Assembly: GCA_013339765.2 (NCBI GenBank)
Contig: CM023450.1
Span: 43,768,941 to 43,832,940 of the forward strand
DNA: 64,000 nucleotides
Source: Haemaphysalis longicornis
Taxonomy: Eukaryota > Arthropoda > Arachnida > Ixodida > Ixodidae
Direction of reading: 5' to 3'
Position numbers and translations under genes: made by a program. Shown piece after piece: positions 47,299 to 54,312 of this stretch. The notes under the pieces were generated by a model that ran no database searches, was not told the origin of the DNA, and saw nothing but the letters and a program-made list of their open reading frames with translations. The stretch's first letter is position 1; each line of letters starts with the position of its first letter.

Positions 47299-47333
47299 GC
47301 GGCTTCTCTCTCGACTTTTAAAGCGGGGGTTTA

Positions 47334-47484
47334 AAGCGGGATTTTTTCTCGACTTATATTTTCGCTTATTTATCAATGAATCAAAGAAACGTGACAAGCA
47401 CACGTCATTCGGCCCTATTAAATATTTCGAAAAAAAAAAAAAAAAAAAAGCCGAATAGCACTGGCAATGACGACTGCAACCTTG

Positions 47485-47486
<2 letters not shown>
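47334..47486 (-). repeat. inverted partial array unit
   Basis: Reverse complement of the first third of a unit: A-tract of 20, GCCGAATAGCACTGGCAATG, down to CTTGATATGTAT where it dissolves into (TA)n. It joins unit 8 head to head at about 47,333. The inverted piece stops just before the tRNA-like gene (at ATTTTTTCTCGAC), so no ninth gene is present. Confidence 0.9.
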
Positions 47487-47527
<41 letters not shown>

Positions 47528-47530
47528 ATA
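47487..47530. repeat. (TA)n at right edge of the array
   Basis: About 44 bp of TA with one TTA slip. It separates the inverted unit from the Tigger-like terminal repeat and supplies the TA target expected for such a transposon. Confidence 0.93.
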
Positions 47531-47680
47531 CAGTAATTCCTCGTTATAACGAAGTCAGCGGAACGGTGAAAAAAGTCGTTACAAGCGGTATTTCGATATA
47601 AGCGAGCACTCGAAAAACCTGCAGTAGTCGAGCTTTAATTTCCGCACAACTGCAAGGAATCAAAACCCAATTTATTCAGG
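47531..47680 (+). mobile_element. Tigger/pogo-like element end (fragment)
   Basis: Directly after TA comes CAGTAATTCCTCGTTATAACG, the CAGT...CGTTATAACGAA type of terminal inverted repeat seen in pogo/Tigger DNA transposons, followed by GTCGTTACAAGCGG and TTTCGATATAAGCGAGC, internal echoes of the same motif. No transposase is seen. The fragment is cut by the RTE insertion at about 47,690, and the opposite end is not recognised beyond it. Confidence 0.6.
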
Positions 47681-47725
47681 GAAGCAAAGCTTTCATCATC
47701 ATCATCATCATCATGACCAGCCTAT

Positions 47726-49360
47726 CTACGCCCACTGCAGGGCAAAGGCCTCTCCCATTATTCTCCAACTACCTCGGTCCTGTGCCAACTGTGACCAATT
47801 TATCCCCGCAAACTTCTTGATCTCATCTGCCCATCTAACTTTCTGCCGCCCCCTGCAACGCTTGCCTTCTCTAGGGATCCACTCTGTTACCCTTAATGAC
47901 CAGCGGTTATCTTGCCTTTGCATTACATGCCCTGCCCACGTCCATTTCTTCTTAATTTCTACTAATATGTCTTTAACACCAGTTTGCTCCCTGACCCACT
48001 CCGCTCTCTTCTTGTCCCTTAATGTTACGCCTATCATTTTCCGCTCCATTGCCCGCTGAGTCGTTCTCAATTTAAGTTGAACCCTCTTAGTGAGCCTCCA
48101 AGTTTCTGCCCCGTAGGTGAGTACCGGTAAGATGCAGCTGTCATACACTTTCTTCTTCCTCGACAATGGTAGGCTGCTATTCATTATCTGAGAATGTCTG
48201 CCATATGCACCCCACCCCATTCTGATCCTTCTAATTATCTCTGCCTCATGGTTGGGATCTGGGGTCACAACTTGGCCTAAGTAAATATATTCGCTTACCA
48301 CTTCCACTGCCTCGCCACCTATCTCAAACTGCTGTGCTGTCCCGAGGTTATTGATCATTACTTTACTTTTCTGCATATTAATTTTCAGGCCCACGGTTCT
48401 ACTCTGTTCGCCCAGTGCGGAAAGCATGCTTTGCAATTCGTCCCCCGAGTTCCTTAGCAAGGCAACGTCATCAGCAAATCTGAGGTTACTGAGGTATTCT
48501 CCATTAACCCTTATTCCCACCTGTTCCCAATCCAATGTTCTGAATACTTCTTGTAAGCATGCTGTGAATAACATTGGAGAGATTGTGTCTCCTTGTCTGA
48601 CACCTTTCCTTATAGGTATTTTACTGCTCTCCCTATGGAGGATGATGGTAGCTGTGGACCCATTGTAGATATCCTCTAGTATTCTTACATAATGCTCATC
48701 TACCCCCTGGTTCCGTAATGCCTGAATGACTGCTAGGGTTTCGACTGAGTCAAATGCTTTCTCATAATCTATGAAGGCTATATATAGGGGTTCAGTATAC
48801 TCAGCGCACTTCTCTATCACCTGATTGATCGTGTGAATATGGTCCATTGTTGAATAACCTTTACGGAACCCTGCTTGTTCTTTAGGTTGACTGAAATCTA
48901 AGGTTGCAGAGATTCGGTTAGCGATTACCTTGGTAAATACCTTGTAGACGACTGACAGTAAGCTGATCGGCCTGTAATTTTTCAAGTCCTTCATGTCGCC
49001 TTTCTTATGGATTAGGATGATGTTCGCGTTCTTCCAAGATTCCGGTACCATTGCGGTCATTAGGCATTGCGTATACAGGTTTGCCAGTTTTTCAAGTACA
49101 ATTTCGCCGCCATCCTTCAAGAGGTCTGCTGTTATCTGATCCTCACCAGGTGCTTTGCCCCCTTTCATTTCTTTCAAAGCCTTCCTTACTTCTTCGGTCG
49201 TTACTGGTGGGATGTCTATCTCCTCTGAACTACTGTATCGTTCGGCATTATCCTGTATGTCCCGGCTACTGTACAGATCCCTATAGAGCTCCTCGGCCAC
49301 TGTGACTATTTTATCCCTATTTGTGATGACATTGCCTTGCTTATCCTTAAGTGCATACAT
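47726..49360 (-). pseudogene. RTE reverse transcriptase part (ORF piece)
   Basis: Open for 544 codons. Motifs in order: KNYRPISLLSVVYK (about 127-140), EQAGFRKGYST (161-171), the first catalytic Asp in AFIDYEKAFDSV (195-206), RKGVRQGDTISPMLF (252-265), the catalytic FADDVALL (295-302), and SEYIYLGQVVT further on, then a long basic C-terminal domain with KKKWTWAGHVMQR and RGRQKVRWADEI. These are the RT blocks and the C-terminal region typical of RTE elements. The apparent start Met follows an in-frame TAG at 49,361-49,363, so this is the downstream part of a longer ORF rather than a gene with its own start. RT function would be target-primed reverse transcription. Confidence 0.9.
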
Positions 49361-50655
49361 CTAATTTTTCCCCACGCCAAGACGTCTCTTCACTACTTTC
49401 AGGCTACCTCCGTTCTTTACAGCGTATTCGATCCTCTCCATATTATACTTCCGTATGTCAGCTGTCTTGCGCTTATTGATTAACTTCGAGAGCTCGGCTA
49501 GTTCTATTCTGTCAGCTGCGGTAGAAATTCTCATGGTTTGCCGTTTCCTGATTAGACCTTTCGCCTCCTGTGAAAGTTTACCAGTATCCTGTCTAGCCAT
49601 AGTGCCCCCGACTTCTACTGCACACTCCGTGATAATGCGTGAAAGGTTGTCGCTGGCTTCCTGTGTCGTAAGCTCGGCTTCCTCGTTAAGGGCGGAATAT
49701 CAGTTCTGCAGCGCGATCCTGAATTCTTCTACTTTACGTCTTACTGTTACCTCATTTATCGGCTTCTTTCGTACTAGCTTGTTGCGGTCCCTCCTCAAAT
49801 CTAGCCTAATTCGAGATCTTACCATACGGTGGTCACTACACCTTACCCTTCCGAGCACTTCCACATCCTGCACGACGCCAGGGTTATCGCATAATATGAA
49901 GTCTATTTCATTTTTGTGCTTCCCATTCGGGCTCCTCCAGGTCCACTTCCTACTCTCCCGTTTACAGAAGAAGGTATTCATTATGCGTAGGTTATTCCGT
50001 TCTGCAAACTCAACTAGTAGGTCCCCCCTGCTATTTCTACAGCCCAGACCATAGTTCCCTTGTCTCCAGCCTGATTCTTGCCTACTTTAGCATTGAAGTC
50101 CCCGATAACTACGGTATACTGTGTTTTTACTTTAGCCATTGCCGATTCCACATCTTCATAGAAGCGTTCCACTACTTGGTCGTCGTGGCTGGATGTGGGC
50201 GCGTAGCCCTGCACCACCTTGAGCTTGTACCTCTTATTGAGCCTAATTACAAGACCTGCTGCCCTTTCGTTAATGCTATAGTATTCGTCTATGTTTCCAG
50301 CTATGCTTTTATTGACTAGAAATCCCACTCCCAGTTCTCTTCTGTCCTCTAGACCACGGTAACATACGACGTGTCCATTTTTCAGCACCGTAAAGGCTTC
50401 GCCTGCCCTCCTAACCTCGCTAAGCCCTATTACATCCCATTTAATGCCCTCTAATTCCTCGAACAACACCTCGAGACTTGCTTCGCTAGATAAGGTTCGC
50501 GCGTTAAACGTTGCCAGGTTCAGATTCCATTGGCGGCCTGTCCGGATCCAGGGATTCTTAGCACCCTCTGCTGCGTCACAGGTCTGACCGCCGCCGTGGT
50601 CAGTTGCTTCGCAGCCGCTGGGGACTGAGGGCCGAGGGTTAATTGGCGTATTCAT
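49361..50655 (-). pseudogene. RTE AP-endonuclease part (ORF pieces)
   Basis: The frame from 50,655 carries an exonuclease-endonuclease-phosphatase domain: NLATFNARTL (about residues 46-55), GLSEVRR with the catalytic Glu (about 77-83), VVQGYAPTS (about 145) and VIGDFNAKVG (about 184). A frameshift near 50,050 moves the continuation, including RGDLLVEFAERNN, IDFILCDNP and the RCSDHRMV block with the terminal SDH, to the frame of the RT. A TGA at 49,700-49,702, probably a C-to-T change in an Arg codon, and the TAG at 49,361 interrupt it further. The enzyme would nick genomic DNA to prime integration. In databases such proteins are often named craniofacial development protein 2-like. Confidence 0.88.
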
Positions 50656-50805
50656 GGGAGGTTGTGGCCGTTACTACACCAGGGTGGCCAATCCTGCTCT
50701 GGTGAGGGAGTGCATTACCGGCAATGGTCGCCGGGGTCAGGCCGCACCCCAAGCCCCTTTGTGCAATTCCATCAATACGCGGATTTTTTTTTTAATCCGG
50801 TGGGG
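50656..50805 (-). mobile_element. RTE 5' UTR
   Basis: GC-rich leader between the tRNA-like head and the endonuclease, with GGCTTGGGGTGCGGCCTGAC, GGCGACCATTGCCGG and CTCACCAGAGCAGGATTGGC on the minus strand, and an A10 run at about 50,788-50,797. I associate this leader with RTE elements in tick genomes. Confidence 0.6.
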
Positions 50806-50885
50806 ATTGTCCGGCATCGGGATTCGAACCACGGTCCTTCTGCACGCGAGGCGGGTGTTCTACCTCTACGCCATCGCTGCCTTCT
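50806..50885 (-). repeat. tRNA-like head upstream of the RTE element
   Basis: Minus strand: GATGGCGTAGAGGTAGAACACC resembles an A box, CGCCTCGCGTGC an anticodon region with CGC (Ala) at the anticodon position, and GTGGTTCGAATCCCG a B box. The T stem has mismatches, so it is a tRNA-derived promoter rather than a tRNA gene. It is in the same orientation as the LINE. Either a SINE head or a pol III promoter recruited by the RTE element. A partial duplicate of its 5' end (CTACGCCATC) follows at 50,884-50,893. Confidence 0.65.
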
Positions 50886-50930
50886 ACGCCATCTTTATTC
50901 AGGTGCAAACAAGGCAGGTAGGCAGTGGAG

Positions 50931-50940
50931 ATATATATAT

Positions 50941-50979
<39 letters not shown>
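50931..50979. repeat. (TA)n microsatellite
   Basis: About 49 bp of TA with one AA slip, between the RTE flank and the inverted gag fragment. Frames through it produce the poly Ile-Tyr starts of the overlapping open frames. Confidence 0.95.
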
Positions 50980-50982
<3 letters not shown>

Positions 50983-50984
50983 CA

Positions 50985-51265
50985 CCAATTGAGGACTTCG
51001 TCAACAGTCTGCGGGTTCTTGCCCAGGAGCATCTGAAATGCATAATCCTCGATGCCTTTGAGGATGTGCCTGATCTTGTCGGACTCAGCCATCGCAGGAT
51101 CCACCCGCTTGCAGAGGTCCACGACGTCCTCAATGTAACTGGTGTAACCCTCGTCGTCTCGCTGTGCTCGCACGCGAAGCCGCTGTTCAGCGAGAAGCTT
51201 GCGTACAGCGGGGCGACCGAACGCCTTAATGAACTCGGTCGTGAATTCAGGCCAGATTTCCACAC
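50985..51265 (-). pseudogene. Ty3/Gypsy gag fragment, inverted
   Basis: On the minus strand one frame reads a Gypsy-type capsid region: WPEFTTEFIKAFGRPAVRK, then LLAEQRLRVRAQRDDEGYTS, IEDVVDLCKRVDPAMAESDK and IRHILKGIEDYAFQML. This gag pattern forms the virus-like particle. It is truncated on both sides: at the left by (TA)n, at the right by the junction with pol at about 51,265. It lies in opposite orientation to the adjacent pol, so it was inverted or comes from another copy. The N-terminal 110 residues of the overlapping plus-strand open frame are merely the antisense of this gag. Confidence 0.8.
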
Positions 51266-52013
51266 GCACCTTGAGTGCCTTGAACAAGTGTTGACGTGCC
51301 TTGCTTCGGCTGGCTTGCAACTAAACTTGAAAAAGTGTCGCTTTGCTGCTCAGAGGCTAACAATCTTGGGCCACGTTGTTTCTAAAGACGGCATACTTCC
51401 GGACCCGGAAAAGCTTCGTGCAGTGGCAGAGTTTCCAAAACCGACCACCCTGAAAAACCTTCGAAGCTTTATTGGTCTCTGCTCTTATTTTCGGCGATTC
51501 GTTCGAAACTTTGCCACCATTATCGCCCCTTTGACACAGCTCCTCAACGGAAGCGCAGAAATTACCGACTGGCCTCCTGCTTGTGAAAAGGCATTTGTGG
51601 CTATGCGAAGCCTGCTGACGTCGCCACCCATACTACGCCATTTTGATCCGCTTGCACCTACTGAACTTCACACTGACGCCAGTGGTGTCGGTCTAGGTGC
51701 CGTTCTCGCTCAGCGTAAAGCAGGCTTCCATGAATACGTTGTTGCATACGCCAGTCGCACCCTGACTAAGGCGGAGCGGAACTATTCCGTCACCGAGAAG
51801 GAATGTTTGGCTATTGTTTGGGCTATCGCCAAATTTTCGTCCCTACCTTTACGGTCGTTCATTCCACGTTGTCACGGATCACCACGCTCTATGCTGGCTG
51901 TCCTCAACTGAAATACCCTTCCGGTAGACTCGGACGTTGGGCTCTTCGACTTCAAGAGTACGACATCCGAGTCATATACCGGTCCGGACGCAAACACAGT
52001 GATGCCGATTGCC
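51260..52013 (+). pseudogene. Ty3/Gypsy pol: end of RT and RNase H, frameshifted
   Basis: Pol homology starts abruptly at about 51,260 with CLEQVLTCLASAGLQLN, NLKKCRFAA and LGHVVSKDGILPDPEK, the end of the RT palm and its thumb. The catalytic YxDD box and everything upstream are absent. Then come FIGLCSYFRRFV and the RNase H domain with ELHTDASGVGLGAVL and VTEKECLAIVWA. Three single-base frameshifts near 51,847, 51,910 and 52,012 interrupt the VVTDHHALCWL section and the DADALSR end. RNase H would remove RNA from the cDNA hybrid. The copy cannot make a functional RT. Confidence 0.88.
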
Positions 52014-53375
52014 CTGTCTCGGTCACCCGTCGTGTCCGACACTGGTTCCCTGTACACAGCAGACTGCGCGGTGGCGTCGCTAGCTATACAAGATATGGCC
52101 TCAGAACAGCGTAAGGATCCGTGGATTGCCGCAATCTTGCAATACCTGTCGAGTCCATCAACAGTTCCAGCATCCCGGGCAACGCGCCGCCAGGCTTCAC
52201 ACTGCGCCATACGTGACGAGCTGCTTTACCGCCGGAACTACTCATCTGAAGGCAGGAAGTGGCTACTCGTCATTCCTAGCCATTTGCGTTCCGAATTTTG
52301 CTCTTACCACCACGCTGACGCACAGTGCGCCCACGCTGGGGTGCTGAAAACGTATCAGCGGCTCCGTTTGCGCTACTACTGGCGGGGGATGTACACATTT
52401 GTGATCAAGTACATCCGCTCGTGCACAGAATGTCAGCGTCGTAAGTGTCCCCCTCAACATCCCACGGGAGCATTGCAGCCACTACCGTGTCCAGCACGAC
52501 CTTTTGACCGTGTTGGAATAGATATTTACGGTCCACTTCCCAGCACGGCCGCAGGCAATCGTTGGATTATTGTGGCAGTTGATCACTTGACACGGTACGC
52601 GGAAGCAGCTGCACTGTCCACTGCCACTGCTCGCGATGTCGCATCCTTCCTTCTTCAACGTTTTATTCTGCGGCACGGAGCGCCCAGGGAGCTGTTGAGC
52701 GACCGGGGACGAGTCTTCTTGTCCGAAGTCGTGGAGGCGCTGCTCACTGAATGCCGCGTTGTTCACAGGAAGACTACATCCTACCACCCCCAAACCAACG
52801 GGATGACAGAACGTTTTAACCGTACACTGGGCGACATGCTGTCGATGTATGTTTCTCGTGACCATTCGAACTGGGACTTAGTTCTTCCTTTCGTCACGTA
52901 CGCGTATAATACGGCCACGCAGTCAACCACCGGCTTCTCACCATTCTTTCTGCTGTACGGGCGTGAACCTTCCTGCCTACTTGACACCATCCTTCCTTAC
53001 CGCCCTGACATCTCGGAATGTGTTCCAGTCTCGGAAATCGCCAAGCGAGCCGAAGAGTGCCGCCAACTGGCACGCTCTTTCACGGCAGCAGACCAAGGAC
53101 GTCAGCAGTATCGCCACGGCGACAGTAGTGGAACGCCAACTTACGCTGCTGGCTCCCTTGTATGGCTACGAACACCGTCTACGGCCCCAGGGCTTTCAAG
53201 CAAACTTCAGACGAAATACCAGGGTCCCTACCGAGTCGTCGAAAAAACGTCTCCCGTCAATTACATCGTCGAGCCGGTCACTCCTAGTACCGATCGTCGC
53301 TTCCGTGGCCGCGAGACGGTTCACGTTCAGCGCCTCAAGCCCTATTACGACCCGCTCATCGTCGCATCACCCTGA
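51999..53375 (+). CDS. Ty3/Gypsy integrase part of pol (open frame intact)
   Basis: Open for 458 codons. The N-terminal zinc-binding domain is HHCC with H105, H112, C142 and C145. The catalytic core has D175 (GIDIYGP), D235 (LLSDRG) and E271 (MTERFNR), with exactly 35 residues between D235 and E271, so DD35E is complete. A GPY/F module (KYQGPYRVVEKTSP) lies near residue 407. The enzyme would insert retrotransposon cDNA into chromosomes. The true polypeptide is a cleavage product of pol, so the apparent start Met at 51,999 has no meaning: it lies just upstream of the last frameshift. Without RT and gag in cis it is probably not expressed. Confidence 0.88.
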   Translation: MMPIALSRSPVVSDTGSLYTADCAVASLAIQDMASEQRKDPWIAAILQYLSSPSTVPASRATRRQASHCAIRDELLYRRNYSSEGRKWLLVIPSHLRSEFCSYHHADAQCAHAGVLKTYQRLRLRYYWRGMYTFVIKYIRSCTECQRRKCPPQHPTGALQPLPCPARPFDRVGIDIYGPLPSTAAGNRWIIVAVDHLTRYAEAAALSTATARDVASFLLQRFILRHGAPRELLSDRGRVFLSEVVEALLTECRVVHRKTTSYHPQTNGMTERFNRTLGDMLSMYVSRDHSNWDLVLPFVTYAYNTATQSTTGFSPFFLLYGREPSCLLDTILPYRPDISECVPVSEIAKRAEECRQLARSFTAADQGRQQYRHGDSSGTPTYAAGSLVWLRTPSTAPGLSSKLQTKYQGPYRVVEKTSPVNYIVEPVTPSTDRRFRGRETVHVQRLKPYYDPLIVASP

Positions 53376-53412
53376 GTCGCCAAGGATGGCTCCTTCTGTC
53401 CCCGGGGGTGAT

Positions 53413-53690
53413 TGTAACAAAGATAGTGAGCGACCGTTAGAGCACCAGTCTCCCCGAGCGGGTATGTGTTCGGCTAAAGCGGAGGCTGACCTTCTGAGTG
53501 GCGTCAATCCCCCAGTGGGTATATGTCCCCGTAGCGACACAGCGGCAGCTCCATCGACAGTGCTTCGGCGCGAGACCTGCGCGCGGACGAGGACCTCGTT
53601 TGGACTCTGAAACGGCCAGACCTCGTTGGTGCCTCTTGCAAGACCTGCCAATAAACCCCATTATAATATATATATATTCTAACGAAAGCC
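53413..53690 (+). mobile_element. probable 3' LTR of the Gypsy element
   Basis: Thirty-seven bases after the integrase stop, following a GGGGG-rich purine stretch (a weak polypurine tract), comes TGTAACAAAGATAGTG, a plausible LTR start with TG. An AATAAA polyadenylation signal lies at 53,650-53,655. The 3' boundary is uncertain because the sequence runs into a short TA tract at about 53,664-53,677. No matching 5' LTR is seen upstream, consistent with the rearrangement. Confidence 0.5.
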
Positions 53691-54234
53691 TAGTTCCGCT
53701 CTCTCATACATATTTTAGGCGACAACAAGAAATCTGCGCGCGTATGTTAGGCCTCTGAACTGCCTGACGGCTATATGTGTGCTTTGAAGTGAGAGCGAAC
53801 TAAATGGAAGGAGGAAAGGTAGTAGAGATGGGGGGGGGGACGAATGGAAGTATAGCGGTGGGGGAGCGTACGGATAATATAAACACGCTCAGCGCCTGCG
53901 CCGTGGAAGTGCGCGACTGGTTGTGCGACTGTTCGTGTGTATGTGCAACGGCACCACAAAAGAGGCTGCACGCCGGTACGGGGAATGGGTGATGGGCTAA
54001 AAGAGAATCCAGTGGAGAGGAATAATAGGTGATCCTTCGCCGTGCGAAAGAGGCACGAAGCACGCTGCAAATCGCCATTAGGCGTTGCTCTGCGATAGGG
54101 CATAAAAAACGCAGAAAAACAGATCGAAAAGCAGCAATTTACGCTGAGGTTTGTGGACACACGCTTAGGGAAGCAAGAAAGACACATTTGGGTCCGTTTT
54201 GCAGCGTAACTGAGTAAAGTAATAGTGTGTATTG

Positions 54235-54312
54235 TTCACTTGTTCACTTCCCACCCCTGCCACAGCCCGCAAGGGCTAGCAGTATTGTAAATAAATAAAA
54301 AATAAAAAAAAA
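54235..54312 (+). repeat. possible retroposon 3' end with A-rich tail
   Basis: GCCACAGCCCGCAAGGGCTAG is followed by GTATTGTAAATAAATAAA and an A-rich tail. A short hairpin (AGCCC/GGGCT) just before an A-rich tail is a common LINE or SINE 3' pattern. No coding part is visible upstream. Confidence 0.3.

Larger units (their letters stand above)
43745..47333. repeat. tandem array of ~470-bp units, eight copies
   Basis: Units begin with GATACGGGACGAGGGACTCG at 43,745, 44,213, 44,680, 45,151, 45,622, 46,093, 46,567 and 47,039, giving periods of 468, 467, 471, 471, 471, 474 and 472 bp. The eighth is partial. Order within a unit on the plus strand: the GATACGGG start, a T-tract of 15 to 23, AT-rich DNA, an A6 run, the reverse complement of a tRNA-like gene, a TATA-like block, then GC-rich DNA with CGTAGAACGTCTTC and CGTAGAACGTGGTC. 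Copies differ mainly in T-tract length and single-base changes, so the amplification is recent or homogenised. Open frames of up to 148 codons on the minus strand repeat in every unit and are by-products. Confidence 0.97.
47691..50893 (-). mobile_element. RTE-clade (BovB-like) LINE, nearly complete
   Basis: Minus-strand non-LTR element of about 3.2 kb. Reading from the right: a tRNA-like segment (50,806-50,885), a GC-rich 5' UTR, an apurinic endonuclease, a reverse transcriptase, a very short 3' UTR and an (ATG)n tail at 47,694-47,714. A short 3' UTR and microsatellite-type tail are typical of RTE elements. The flanks share an imperfect repeat of about 20 bp ending in CCTGAATAAA (minus-strand reading; 47,671-47,680 and 50,894-50,903 on plus), which suggests a single insertion event that included the tRNA-like part. 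One frameshift and two stops make it non-autonomous. Confidence 0.85.

Noticed and set aside
43745..47486. CRISPR-like array
   Set aside because: The repeat unit is about 470 bp with no short repeat-spacer pattern, and the context is a eukaryotic transposon-rich genome.
48351..49305. Plus-strand open frames opposite the reverse transcriptase
   Set aside because: Antisense shadows of the RTE RT, which has all its motifs on the minus strand.
49455..50054. Plus-strand 199-codon open frame
   Set aside because: It is the antisense of the RTE endonuclease and linker region.
50925..51260. N-terminal 110 residues of the plus-strand open frame before Gypsy pol
   Set aside because: Poly Ile-Tyr from (TA)n followed by the antisense of a gag fragment. 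Only the part after about 51,260 is pol.
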